NCBI GenBank assembly: GCA_014799475.1
Contig: JAAVHX010000043.1
Span: 1 to 64,000 of the forward strand
Direction of reading: 5' to 3'
Source: Clostridiales bacterium
GTDB lineage: Bacteria; Bacillota; Clostridia; Oscillospirales; Oscillospiraceae
Length of the DNA stretch: 64,000 nucleotides
A program made the position numbers and the translations under genes. Shown here in pieces: positions 9,201-19,353 of the stretch. Position 1 is the stretch's first letter, and the number at the start of each line of letters is the position of its first letter. The notes under the pieces were generated by a model. That model was not told where the DNA came from and ran no database searches. It worked only from the letters and a program-made list of their open reading frames with translations.

Positions 9201-9947
9201 ATGGCTTTCTTTCGCCGCAGGCCTCCTCGGGCGCGTCAAGTGGATCTGGAGCATCTGCCGCGCCATGTGGCCATCATCATGGACGGTAACGGCCGCTGGG
9301 CCAAAAGCCGCGGTCTGCCCCGGAAAGCGGGCCACGCCGCCGGGGCGGAGACCTTCCGCACCATTGCCACCTTCGCGAAGGAGCTGGGGTTGGAGTACCT
9401 GACGGTGTACGCCTTCTCTACCGAGAACTGGAAGCGTCCCGCCGACGAGGTGGCGTCCATCATGAACCTGCTGGAAAAATATCTCCACGAGGCCATTGAA
9501 ACCATGGCCCGCGACAAGGTGAAGATGGCGTTTTTTGGCGATTTGTCCCCGCTGGCGCCCCATCTTCAGGCCCTTTGCCGGGAGACAGAGGAGATCTCCA
9601 AAGGATATGACGGCTGCCAGGTCAATATCTGCCTGAACTACGGCGGCCGGGACGAGCTGATCCGGGCGGCGAAGGCATTTGCCCAGGACTGCGCGGAGGG
9701 GAGGGCGGACCCGGCCCACTTGACAGAGGACGCCTTTGGCGGCTACCTCTATTCCGCCGGAGTGCCTGACCCCGACCTGATCATCCGGCCCAGCGGCGAG
9801 GTGCGTATCTCCAATTTCCTGCTGTGGCAGTCCGCGTATGCGGAGTTCTATTTTACCGATGTGCTCTGGCCGAACTTTACGAAAGATGAGCTGCTGCGGG
9901 CATTGGCGGCCTACCAGGGCCGCTCCCGCCGGTATGGAGGCGTGTGA
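9201..9947 (+). CDS. uppS: Isoprenyl (undecaprenyl diphosphate) transferase
   Basis: HVAIIMDGNGRWAKSRGLPRKAGH motif. Confidence 0.95.
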   Translation: MAFFRRRPPRARQVDLEHLPRHVAIIMDGNGRWAKSRGLPRKAGHAAGAETFRTIATFAKELGLEYLTVYAFSTENWKRPADEVASIMNLLEKYLHEAIETMARDKVKMAFFGDLSPLAPHLQALCRETEEISKGYDGCQVNICLNYGGRDELIRAAKAFAQDCAEGRADPAHLTEDAFGGYLYSAGVPDPDLIIRPSGEVRISNFLLWQSAYAEFYFTDVLWPNFTKDELLRALAAYQGRSRRYGGV

Positions 9948-9948
9948 T

Positions 9949-10785
9949 ATGGCGAAACGGATCATCGTGGCGGTCATTTTTTTGCCCCTTATGCTGGCGG
10001 TTATGCTGCTGCCGCCGCCCATCGCCTGGACGGTTGTAGTGTGCCTCATCTCCGCCGCGGCGGCCTTTGAACTGATGCGGGCCACCGGGGAGGGGAAGCT
10101 CTCCTGGCCCATGCGGACAGCGGTCCTTCTGTCTGCCGCCCTGATGCCCCTGGGAAGCTGGGCGGAGCTTGGTACGGCCTACGTGAGCTTGTTGTCCTTT
10201 GTGGTGATGGCGGTGTGCTTCTGGTGCGCCATCCGGGCCTATGACGGATACAGCACCCCAATGGGCTTTTTCCATGTGCTGGTGTGTCTGTTCGGCGGCG
10301 TGGTCATCCCGCTGTCGCTGTCCGCGCTGGTGGAGCTGCGGTGCATGGAGCGGGGAAAGTACCTGGTGCTGCTGGCAGTGCTGCTGACCTTCGCCACGGA
10401 CGCGGGGGCCTACTTTGCCGGGGTATTTTTGGGCAAGCACCGGGGGATCACCAAGGTCAGCCCCAACAAAAGTGTTGAGGGGTACATCGGCGGCTTTATT
10501 TCGGGGGCCGTGTTCGCCGTCCTCTATGGCCTGGCGGCCGGCAAAATCGCGGGGGAGGGTGTCAACCTGCTTCCGCTGGCCCTGTGCGGGCTGTTCGGCG
10601 CCCTGGCCACCGAGGTGGGCGATCTGGCATTCTCCTTCATCAAACGGCAGTACGGCGTGAAGGACTATGGTCATCTCCTGCCTGGCCACGGCGGGATGCT
10701 GGATCGGTTTGACAGTATGATTTTCTGCGGGCCGGTGGTGCTGTTCATCGTGCGGTGCCTGCCGGTGTTTGAGGTTTTGCAATGA
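9949..10785 (+). CDS. cdsA: Phosphatidate cytidylyltransferase
   Basis: Multi-TM with KDYGHLLPGHGGMLDRFDS signature; between uppS and dxr. Confidence 0.95.
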   Translation: MAKRIIVAVIFLPLMLAVMLLPPPIAWTVVVCLISAAAAFELMRATGEGKLSWPMRTAVLLSAALMPLGSWAELGTAYVSLLSFVVMAVCFWCAIRAYDGYSTPMGFFHVLVCLFGGVVIPLSLSALVELRCMERGKYLVLLAVLLTFATDAGAYFAGVFLGKHRGITKVSPNKSVEGYIGGFISGAVFAVLYGLAAGKIAGEGVNLLPLALCGLFGALATEVGDLAFSFIKRQYGVKDYGHLLPGHGGMLDRFDSMIFCGPVVLFIVRCLPVFEVLQ

Positions 10786-11930
10786 AACGGATTCTTTCCA
10801 TTTTAGGCTCCAGCGGGTCCATCGGGCAGCAGACCCTGAAGGTGGCGGAGGTATGCGGCCATGAGGTCGCCGCCATTACGGTGAACAAAAACGTGGAGCT
10901 GGCCGAGGCTCAGATCCGGCAGTTCCGCCCCCGGCTGGCGGTGGCGGTGGACAAAAGCGCCGCCGCCGATTTGAGGGTGCGGCTGGCGGACACCGATACA
11001 AAGGTATTGTCGGGGCGGGAGGGGCTGTTGGAGGCCGCGTCCCTGCCTGAGGCGGACACGGTGGTCACCGCCATCGTGGGGGTGGCGGGGTTGCGGCCCA
11101 CCCTTGCCGCCATCGACTGCGGCAAGCGGATCGCCTTGGCGAATAAGGAAACCCTGGTGTGTGCCGGGGATCTGGTGATGGAGCGGGCCCGCGAAAAGGG
11201 GGCGGAGATTGTCCCCGTGGATTCGGAGCACTCCGCCATCTTCCAGTGCCTGCAAGGGTGTGAAAATCGCGGCGAGGTACGGCGGCTTATCATCACCGCG
11301 TCCGGCGGCCCGTTCTATGGCAAGAGCTGTGAAGAACTTTCCCTTGTCACAAAGGAACAGGCGTTGAAGCACCCAAACTGGGCGATGGGAGCAAAGATCA
11401 CCATTGATTCCGCCACCCTGATGAACAAAGGACTGGAATTCATCGAGGCCATGCGGCTGTATGCCATGCCCCCTGAGCGCATCCAGATCGTGGTGCACCG
11501 GGAGAGCATCGTCCACTCCCTGGTGGAATTTGAGGATGGGGCCATCCTGGCCCAGCTGGGCAGCGCGGACATGTGCCTGCCCATCCAATATGCCCTCACC
11601 TGGCCGGAGCGGACAGCCGGCCCGGCCAAGCCGCTGGACCTGCTGTCCTGCCCAGCCCTGACCTTCCAAAAGCCCGACCCGGACACCTTCCGCTGTCTTG
11701 GCCTGGCGCTGGAGTGCGCCCAGCGGGGCGGCACATCCACCGCCATCCTCAATGGCGCCAACGAGGCGGCGGTGGCCCTGTTTTTGGCGGACAAAATTGG
11801 ATTTTTGGGTATTCCCCGGTTGGTGGAGCGGGCGCTGGATCAGGTTCCGGTGGTAGACCGCCCCACCTTGGAGGACATTTTTGACGCCGACCGTGCCGCC
11901 CGCGAGGCGGTCTATCAAGTTGTGAGGTGA
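10782..11930 (+). CDS. dxr: 1-deoxy-D-xylulose-5-phosphate reductoisomerase
   Basis: LGSSGSIGQQTL, VDSEHSAIFQCL motifs. Confidence 0.96.
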   Translation: MKRILSILGSSGSIGQQTLKVAEVCGHEVAAITVNKNVELAEAQIRQFRPRLAVAVDKSAAADLRVRLADTDTKVLSGREGLLEAASLPEADTVVTAIVGVAGLRPTLAAIDCGKRIALANKETLVCAGDLVMERAREKGAEIVPVDSEHSAIFQCLQGCENRGEVRRLIITASGGPFYGKSCEELSLVTKEQALKHPNWAMGAKITIDSATLMNKGLEFIEAMRLYAMPPERIQIVVHRESIVHSLVEFEDGAILAQLGSADMCLPIQYALTWPERTAGPAKPLDLLSCPALTFQKPDPDTFRCLGLALECAQRGGTSTAILNGANEAAVALFLADKIGFLGIPRLVERALDQVPVVDRPTLEDIFDADRAAREAVYQVVR

Positions 11931-11936
11931 CACATT

Positions 11937-13007
11937 TTGGCGAGATTCCTTTATATCCTGTTGGCGATCCTGCTCTTTGGTGTGCTCATTGCCATCCATG
12001 AGTTCGGCCATTTCTTCACCGCCAAGCTGCTTGGGGTGAAGGTGAACGAATTTGCCATCGGCATGGGCCCCGCTCTGTGGTCAAGGCGAAAAGGGGAAAC
12101 CCTTTACGCCCTGCGCGCTTTTCCCATCGGCGGCTACTGCGACCTGGAGGGGCAGGACGAGGACACCGGCAACTCCGGGGCTTTTGCCCGCCAGGCGGGA
12201 TGGAAGAAGATCATCATTCTGTGTGCCGGGTCGTTTATGAACTTCCTGCTTGGCCTGGTCATCACAGTGGCGCTGTTCCTGGGTGTCTCCCAGGCCCGTG
12301 TGCCGATCGTCACCCAATTCGCCGACGGCTTTCAGCATGAGGGGGCAGACGGTCTCATGCTGGGCGACCGCATCGTCAGCGTGGACGGCCATGGCATCTG
12401 GCTGTATGCTGATGTGCAGACCTACCTCTCCCGAAACGATGGCAATGGGGTAGATCTGGTGGTGGAGCGGGACGGAAAGCGGATCGCGCTGAAGGATTTT
12501 CCCATGGGCCGTTACGATTATGAGTTTGAGAACGGAAAATATCACGGCTTTGGTCTTATTTTCGGTCAGGTGGATGAGTTGTCCATTTCGGAACGGATCG
12601 GCCAGGGCGCTGCCCAGACCTTCGATTTTGTGCGCATCGTCTGGATGAGCCTGGGAGATTTGGTGACGGGCCGGGTAGCGGTGTCTGAGCTGTCCGGGGT
12701 CATCGGTGTGGTGGACGTGGTGTCCGAGGTGGGCACCCAGTCGGAGACGGCGGCTATGGGGGTGCAGAACGTGCTCTACTTTATGGCCCTCATTGCCGTC
12801 AACCTGGCGGTGATGAATATGCTGCCCATTCCGGCGCTGGACGGCGGACGGATTTTCTTCGTGCTGCTCAATGGCCTGCTCTACCTGGTGGCCCGGCGGC
12901 GTATCCCGGAGAAGTACGAGGGCTACGTCCACGCCGGGGCATTCGTCGTTCTGCTGGCGCTGATGGCGGTGGTGGCGCTCCACGACGTGTGGAATATTTT
13001 CGTTTAG
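11937..13007 (+). CDS. rseP: RIP (site-2) metalloprotease RseP
   Basis: HEFGHF active site, PDZ region, [10 protein letters not shown]. Confidence 0.93.
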   Translation: MARFLYILLAILLFGVLIAIHEFGHFFTAKLLGVKVNEFAIGMGPALWSRRKGETLYALRAFPIGGYCDLEGQDEDTGNSGAFARQAGWKKIIILCAGSFMNFLLGLVITVALFLGVSQARVPIVTQFADGFQHEGADGLMLGDRIVSVDGHGIWLYADVQTYLSRNDGNGVDLVVERDGKRIALKDFPMGRYDYEFENGKYHGFGLIFGQVDELSISERIGQGAAQTFDFVRIVWMSLGDLVTGRVAVSELSGVIGVVDVVSEVGTQSETAAMGVQNVLYFMALIAVNLAVMNMLPIPALDGGRIFFVLLNGLLYLVARRRIPEKYEGYVHAGAFVVLLALMAVVALHDVWNIFV

Positions 13008-13020
13008 GCAGGTGCGGAGC

Positions 13021-14058
13021 ATGACCAGACAAATCAATGTGGGCGGCGTTCCCATCGGTGGGGGCGCCCCCGTCTCCATCCAGTCCATGACTAACACCCC
13101 CACCCATGATGTGGAGGCCACGCTGTCCCAGATCCGGGCGCTGGCCGAGGCGGGGTGCGACATCGTGCGGGTGGCGGTGCCCGATATGAGGGCGGCTGAA
13201 GCGGTCGGCGCGCTGAAGGCGGGCAGCCCGGTGCCGCTGGTGGCGGACATCCACTTTGACTACCGTTTGGCGTTAAAGGCGGCGGAGCAGGGGATCGACA
13301 AGATCCGCATCAACCCCGGCAACATCGGCTCCCCTGACCGGGTGGAGGCGGTGGCAAAAGCCTGCAAGGATCGGGGCATCTCCATCCGGGTGGGGGTGAA
13401 TGGCGGCTCCCTGGAAAAGGAGCTGCTGACCAAGTTCGGCGGCCCCACTCCGGAGGCCATGGTGGAGAGCGCCCTGGGGCATATTAAGCTGCTGGAGAAA
13501 TATGGCTTTGAGGACATCTGTGTGTCGCTGAAGGCATCCTCTGTGCCTGTCACCATGGGGGCCTACCGGATCATGGCGGAGCGGTACGATTACCCCCTGC
13601 ACCTGGGGGTCACTGAGGCGGGCACCCGGGAAATCGGCGAGCTGAAGGCGGCGGCGGGCATCGGCGGCCTGCTGGCCCTTGGTATCGGGGACACCCTGCG
13701 GGTGAGCCTCACCGCCGACCCAGTGGAGGAGATTTATGCGGCCAAACGGATTCTCAAGGCCATTGGCCTGCGCCGGGAGGGGCCGGAGCTGATTTCCTGC
13801 CCCACCTGCGGGCGGACACAGATCGACCTGATCCCCATGGCGAAACAGGTGGAGGAGCTGCTGAAAAACGTGGACAAGCCCATCACGGTGGCGGTGATGG
13901 GCTGCGTGGTCAACGGTCCCGGCGAGGCCAGCCATGCCGACGTGGGGCTGGCGGGCGGAAAAGGCGAGGGCGTGCTGTTCAAGCACGGCCAAGTTGTGGC
14001 AAAGGTGCCTGAGGATCAGCTGGTGCCCGAGCTGATGAAGCTGATCGAGACATTATAA
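13021..14058 (+). CDS. ispG: 4-hydroxy-3-methylbut-2-enyl diphosphate synthase
   Basis: [31 protein letters not shown]; alternative GTG start at 13012. Confidence 0.95.
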   Translation: MTRQINVGGVPIGGGAPVSIQSMTNTPTHDVEATLSQIRALAEAGCDIVRVAVPDMRAAEAVGALKAGSPVPLVADIHFDYRLALKAAEQGIDKIRINPGNIGSPDRVEAVAKACKDRGISIRVGVNGGSLEKELLTKFGGPTPEAMVESALGHIKLLEKYGFEDICVSLKASSVPVTMGAYRIMAERYDYPLHLGVTEAGTREIGELKAAAGIGGLLALGIGDTLRVSLTADPVEEIYAAKRILKAIGLRREGPELISCPTCGRTQIDLIPMAKQVEELLKNVDKPITVAVMGCVVNGPGEASHADVGLAGGKGEGVLFKHGQVVAKVPEDQLVPELMKLIETL

Positions 14059-14068
14059 GGAGAACATC

Positions 14069-14620
14069 ATGAACCATATTGGGACACAATACATAGAGAC
14101 GGAGCGGCTTATCCTGCGCCGGTTCGAGCGGTCGGATGCTCAGTCCATATTTGACAACTGGGCGTCCGACGACGAGGTGACGAAATATCTGACCTGGCCC
14201 ACCCACGGCGACATAGCGGTGACAGAGATGCTGCTGGGGGAGTGGGTCTCCCAGTATTCGAAGGATGACTGCTACAGATGGGCAATTGTCTTAAAGGAGA
14301 ATGGCCCACAACCCATCGGGAGTATTGATGTTGTACACTGGCATGGGGACGGAGCGGTTCCGGAAATCGGCTACTGCATGGGCAGGCGCTGGTGGCATCA
14401 GGGGGTCATGACCGAAGCCTTGGGCGCGGTCATTGATTTCCTGTTTGACCAGGTAGGTGTGGAACGGATCGAGGCCCGCCACGACGTCAAAAATCCGCAT
14501 TCTGGGGACGTTATGCGTAAATGCGGCATGACGTTCGAGGAAATTCGGGAGAAGTCAGACCAAAACAACCAGGGTGTGTGCGACATGGCCTGGTATGCCA
14601 TCAAGGCCAGTGACAGATAA
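14069..14620 (+). CDS. GNAT family N-acetyltransferase (RimJ/RimL-like)
   Basis: IETERLILRRFERSDAQSIFDNWAS...EIGYCMGRRWWHQGVMTEAL. Confidence 0.85.
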   Translation: MNHIGTQYIETERLILRRFERSDAQSIFDNWASDDEVTKYLTWPTHGDIAVTEMLLGEWVSQYSKDDCYRWAIVLKENGPQPIGSIDVVHWHGDGAVPEIGYCMGRRWWHQGVMTEALGAVIDFLFDQVGVERIEARHDVKNPHSGDVMRKCGMTFEEIREKSDQNNQGVCDMAWYAIKASDR

Positions 14621-14636
14621 GGAGCGAAACATCACG

Positions 14637-17600
14637 ATGCCGACCTTTCAACAGACCTTTGCCAACTGCCCCTTCCCGGAAGGGGTTTTGGCTGTTTTGG
14701 GGGATCATCCCGTCCAGGTGCGGGTACTCAAGGCCCAGCGGGCCATGGAGGTAGTGGCGACTGGAACGGATATTTCATGTGAAACATTGGCCCTGGCAGA
14801 GGAGACACTAAAACGGGCTTTTAACCTCAGCGCCGCTAAGGTGACGGTGGACAAGCCCCAGGCCGCTGTGCCGGAGCCGGCTGCGCCCGCCGCGGGAGAG
14901 CCCGTGGTGAAGGAAAAAAGCGCGCCCGCTCCGAAAGCGGAAGCGCCGGCCGATCTGCAAAAAAAAACGGCCCGAAAAAAAGAACAGCCCCAGGGGCTGG
15001 AGGCCCAGATGGAGACCATGCGCCGCAAATTGCTGCGCCCGAACTCGAACGCTCCCGCTCCCGCTTCCGGCGGCGGAAAAAAACGGGTAAAGCAAATTTA
15101 TGGTAAGATCAGCGGCAAGAAAAAGCCCATCCCCCTGGGGGAGCTGACGCTGGACATGGGCAGCGTGCTGGTGGAGGGCGAGGTGTTCAACATCGAACAC
15201 CGGGAGCTCACCCGGCGTAAGGCCTGGGTGGTTTGCTTTGACATCACCGACCTGACGGGCTCCATCCGAATTACCCGGTTTATGGAGGGGGAGGAGGCTA
15301 AGCCCATCATTGACCAGATCAAAAAGGGTCAACGGCTCCAGGTGCAGGGACGGCTGAACCTGGGCCGGTTTGACAATAATGACCTGGTGCTGGAGCCCTA
15401 TGGTATCAATGAGGTGCCAAAGCCCGAGGGGCGAAAGGATACCGCCCCAGATAAGCGGGTGGAGCTGCATTTACATACCAAAATGTCCATGATGGACGCC
15501 CTATGCGACACGAAAGAGGCGGTAAAGCGGGCCATTGAATGGGGACACCCCGCCATTGCCATCACCGACCACGGGGTGGTGCAGTCCTTCCCGGACGCCT
15601 ACAACGCCTCCGGCCGGGGGGAGAAAATCAAGATCCTGTATGGCGTAGAGGCGTACTACCAGAACGATGTGGACGAACAGGCGGCGGTCCACGGGCCGGG
15701 GGATATGCCCTTGGATGGGGAATTTGTGGCCTTTGACCTGGAGACCACCGGCCTGGATGCCCGCACCAACGCCATCATTGAGATCGGCGCGGTGCGGATC
15801 CGGGGCGGGGAAGTGGTGGACAAATTTGCCTCCTTTGCCCAGCCTGGGCATCCGCTCAGCGCCAAGACCGTGTCCCTCACCGGCATTACCGACGAACTGC
15901 TGAAGGGCGCGCCCGCTCCCGAGGACGCGGTGGACGCCTTTTTGGACTGGGCGGGGGATACGCCCCTGTGCGCCCATAACGCCGCCTTTGACACCGGGTT
16001 CATCCGGGAATACTGCGCCCGCTCGGGGCGGCGCTTTGATCCGCTGTACTTCGATACGATGGTTCTGGCCCAGTATCTATGCCCCAAGCTGCCCAACCAC
16101 AAGCTGGACACGGTGGCGAACGCGCTAAAGCTTCCGCCGTTCCAGCACCACCGAGCCTACGACGACGCGGAGACCTGCGGGCTGATCCTTTCGGCGCTGC
16201 TCCCACGACTGCGTGAGCGGGGGGTGGAGCGGGCCGCTGCCATCAACGGGTTATTCGCGGGCCAGAAGCGGGGGGGCCGGGGGCGGCGCTCCGCCTACCA
16301 CCTGATCATTCTGGCAAAGAACCAGACCGGACTGCGCAACCTTTATAAACTGGTATCCAAGGCCCATCTGGAGCACTTCAACCGCTACCCCATCACGCCA
16401 AAGTCTCTCATTGACGAGAACCGGGAGGGGCTGATCATCGGCTCCGCCTGTGAGGCGGGGGAGCTGTTCCGGGCAGTGGCGGCTGGGAAGGAGGACCGGG
16501 AGCTGGAACGCATCGCGTCCTGGTATGACTACTTGGAGATCCAGCCCTTGTCCAACAACGCCTATATGCTCCGCCCGGACAAGGAGGGCAACCGTATCGC
16601 CCGGGACTTGGAGGATCTGAGGAACTTCAACCGCCGGGTGGTAGCGTTGGGCGAGCGGTTGGGCAAGCCGGTCTGCGCCACCGGGGACGTCCATTTTATG
16701 GAGCCCGGAGATGAGATCTACCGCCACGTCCTGCTGGCGGCCAAGGAATTCGAGGACGCCGACCAGCCCAATCCGCTTTATTTCCGCACCACCGATGAGA
16801 TGCTGGAGGAGTTCTCTTATCTGGGCAAAGAAAAGGCCCGTGAGGTGGTCATCGACAATCCAAAACTGATCGCGTCCTGGTGCGACAATGTGCGCCCGCT
16901 GCCTGACGGACTGTTTGCGCCAAAACTGGAGAATTCCGATGGAGAATTAAAGGATTTGGTGTGGGGTAAAGCACATCACCTTTACGGAGACAACCCGCCT
17001 CAGATCGTAGTGGATCGTATCAACGCGGAGCTGGTGGACATCATCCGCTGCAAGTATGATGTCATTTATATGTCTGCCCAGAAGCTGGTGCAAAACTCGT
17101 TGGAGCACGGTTATCTGGTGGGCTCCAGAGGCTCGGTGGGCTCGTCGCTGGTGGCGTTTATGTCGGGAATCACCGAGGTGAACTCCCTGCCCGCCCACTA
17201 CCGCTGCCCCAAGTGTAAGCACGCCGACTTTGACTATGCTCAGGACCCTGCCCATCCCTATGGCTGTGGCGCGGATATGCCGGATATGAAGTGCCCAATT
17301 TGCGGCGCGGATTATGAGAAGGACGGTTTCAACATCCCCTTTGAGACCTTCCTGGGTTTCGGCGGTGACAAGGTGCCCGACATCGACCTGAATTTCTCCG
17401 GCGAGTACCAGTCCAGCGCCCACAAGTACACCTTCGAACTGTTCGGTAAGGAACACGTATTCCGGGCGGGCACCATCGGCACGGTGGCGGAAAAGACCGC
17501 CATCGGCTACGCTAAGAAGTATCTGGAGCTGGTGGGTCGGCTGGACGCCCCCTTTGCCGAGGTGCTGCGGCTGGCCAAGGGCTGCGAGGGGGTCAAGCGC

Positions 17601-18839
17601 ACCACGGGCCAGCACCCCGGCGGCATGGTGGTCATTCCCCAGGACAAGGAGATCTACGATTTCTGCCCCGCCCAGCACCCGGCGGACGACAAGGATTCCG
17701 ACATTATCACCACCCATTTTGAATACCACTCCATGGAGTCCAACCTCCTGAAGCTGGATATGCTGGGCCACGATGATCCGTCCATGATCCGGATGCTGGA
17801 GGATCTGACCGAAGTAAACGCGCAAAAGATCCCGCTGGACGACCCCAAGACCATGAGTTTATTTACCACCTCGGAGCACTTGGGCTATGTGGATGACCCG
17901 GTCCTGGGGCCCACCGGGGCGGTGGCCGTGCCGGAGTTTAACACCAGCTTTACCCGGGGGGTGCTGGAGGAGACCCAGCCCGTCCAGTTTGATATGCTGC
18001 TGCGGATTTCCGGCTTTACCCACGGCACGGACGTGTGGCTGGGCAACGCCCGGGATCTCATCCTCAGCGGGACGGCGGGTGTCTCGGAGTGCGTGGGATG
18101 TCGTGACGACATCATGATCTACCTTATATCTAAAGGGGTAGATGCCAAGGTGGCGTTCAAGATCATGGAGGCTGTGCGGAAGGGGAAGGTGAAAAAGGGC
18201 GGCTTCCAGGACGGCTGGGAAGAGACCATGAAGGAGCACAACGTGCCCGAGTGGTACATCGACTCGTTGGCCAAGATCGCCTACCTGTTCCCCAAGGCCC
18301 ATGCGGTGGCCTATGTGATGATGGCCTTCCGCATCGCCTGGTTCAAGGTCCACCGTCCTCTGGCGTTCTATGCCGCCTATTTCTCCATCCGGGCCAAGGC
18401 GTTCGATGAGAAGTATATGTGCCGGGGAATGGATGTGGTCAAGCATAAAATGGCGGAGATCAACGCCAAAAAGAACGCCAAGGAGAAAAAAGACCGCCCA
18501 TCGGCGGTGGAGGAGGATATGCTCACCACGCTGGAGGTGTGCTACGAGTTTTACCTCCGGGGATTCAGCTTTGCCCGGATGGATATTTGCCGCTCCCACG
18601 CCGTCAACTTCCTGGTGGATGAGGAGAAGGGTGCGCTGATCCCGCCCTTTACGTCGGTAGCCGGCCTGGGCGAGACGGTGGGCTGGGACATCATGGACAA
18701 GCGCCAGGGGAAGGACTTCTTATCCATTGAGGAGTTTGCCCTGGCCTGCACCAAGGTGTCCTCCACCCATCTGGCCCAGCTCAAGGACGCGGGGGCCTTT
18801 GGGGATCTGCCGGACAGCAGCCAGTTCAGTCTGTTTTGA
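14637..18839 (+). CDS. polC: DNA polymerase III alpha subunit, PolC-type
   Basis: OB domain, PHP domain (VELHLHTKMSMMDA), embedded exonuclease (FVAFDLETTGLDARTNAIIEIGA), polymerase core with Cys cluster. Confidence 0.97.
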   Translation: MPTFQQTFANCPFPEGVLAVLGDHPVQVRVLKAQRAMEVVATGTDISCETLALAEETLKRAFNLSAAKVTVDKPQAAVPEPAAPAAGEPVVKEKSAPAPKAEAPADLQKKTARKKEQPQGLEAQMETMRRKLLRPNSNAPAPASGGGKKRVKQIYGKISGKKKPIPLGELTLDMGSVLVEGEVFNIEHRELTRRKAWVVCFDITDLTGSIRITRFMEGEEAKPIIDQIKKGQRLQVQGRLNLGRFDNNDLVLEPYGINEVPKPEGRKDTAPDKRVELHLHTKMSMMDALCDTKEAVKRAIEWGHPAIAITDHGVVQSFPDAYNASGRGEKIKILYGVEAYYQNDVDEQAAVHGPGDMPLDGEFVAFDLETTGLDARTNAIIEIGAVRIRGGEVVDKFASFAQPGHPLSAKTVSLTGITDELLKGAPAPEDAVDAFLDWAGDTPLCAHNAAFDTGFIREYCARSGRRFDPLYFDTMVLAQYLCPKLPNHKLDTVANALKLPPFQHHRAYDDAETCGLILSALLPRLRERGVERAAAINGLFAGQKRGGRGRRSAYHLIILAKNQTGLRNLYKLVSKAHLEHFNRYPITPKSLIDENREGLIIGSACEAGELFRAVAAGKEDRELERIASWYDYLEIQPLSNNAYMLRPDKEGNRIARDLEDLRNFNRRVVALGERLGKPVCATGDVHFMEPGDEIYRHVLLAAKEFEDADQPNPLYFRTTDEMLEEFSYLGKEKAREVVIDNPKLIASWCDNVRPLPDGLFAPKLENSDGELKDLVWGKAHHLYGDNPPQIVVDRINAELVDIIRCKYDVIYMSAQKLVQNSLEHGYLVGSRGSVGSSLVAFMSGITEVNSLPAHYRCPKCKHADFDYAQDPAHPYGCGADMPDMKCPICGADYEKDGFNIPFETFLGFGGDKVPDIDLNFSGEYQSSAHKYTFELFGKEHVFRAGTIGTVAEKTAIGYAKKYLELVGRLDAPFAEVLRLAKGCEGVKRTTGQHPGGMVVIPQDKEIYDFCPAQHPADDKDSDIITTHFEYHSMESNLLKLDMLGHDDPSMIRMLEDLTEVNAQKIPLDDPKTMSLFTTSEHLGYVDDPVLGPTGAVAVPEFNTSFTRGVLEETQPVQFDMLLRISGFTHGTDVWLGNARDLILSGTAGVSECVGCRDDIMIYLISKGVDAKVAFKIMEAVRKGKVKKGGFQDGWEETMKEHNVPEWYIDSLAKIAYLFPKAHAVAYVMMAFRIAWFKVHRPLAFYAAYFSIRAKAFDEKYMCRGMDVVKHKMAEINAKKNAKEKKDRPSAVEEDMLTTLEVCYEFYLRGFSFARMDICRSHAVNFLVDEEKGALIPPFTSVAGLGETVGWDIMDKRQGKDFLSIEEFALACTKVSSTHLAQLKDAGAFGDLPDSSQFSLF

Positions 18840-18851
18840 ATGAGGTTTTGT

Positions 18852-19289
18852 ATGAAGAAAATAGGGGCATTTGAACCGTGGTTCTTCCTGTTTTTTGGAG
18901 TGTTCCATTTGCACCGCATCTGGGGATTGATCGACCGAAATTCATATGCGGACTTTTGGCTTTCCATACTGGAGAGCAAAGGGGCGCTGTACTATTTCCT
19001 GATGGCGGTTTTGCTTACCTTGTGTGTTCTGGGTGTGGGCGTGTTTTTCAAAAATCGGCGCAATAATGATTGGTGGAGATGGGTCTACCTTTTGGGTGGA
19101 AGCTATCTGCTGTTCGATCTGCTTGCGACTGCGGCTGGTTGGGCGTTCTGGCATGAGCTTCTCCGCATGATGTTTGACGTATCATCTCCATATTGGAATG
19201 TGATTTGGGGCGGTTTCGTTTTGCTCGGTGGTTTTGCGTTTGGGCTGGGCGTGAGATTGCTGCTGGAGCGCAGGCAAAACAAGGGTTGA
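18852..19289 (+). CDS. Hypothetical multi-TM membrane protein
   Basis: ORF with 4 hydrophobic segments; no family recognised. Confidence 0.6.
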   Translation: MKKIGAFEPWFFLFFGVFHLHRIWGLIDRNSYADFWLSILESKGALYYFLMAVLLTLCVLGVGVFFKNRRNNDWWRWVYLLGGSYLLFDLLATAAGWAFWHELLRMMFDVSSPYWNVIWGGFVLLGGFAFGLGVRLLLERRQNKG

Positions 19290-19314
19290 CACAGCGGCGG
19301 GGATGTGGTATGAT
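19286..19314 (+). promoter_or_regulatory. Promoter of the his operon
   Basis: TTGACA, 17 bp, TATGAT upstream of hisZ. Confidence 0.75.
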
Positions 19315-19353
19315 TCATCACATTAGCGAGCTAAAGAATTTGGAGGCAATCCC

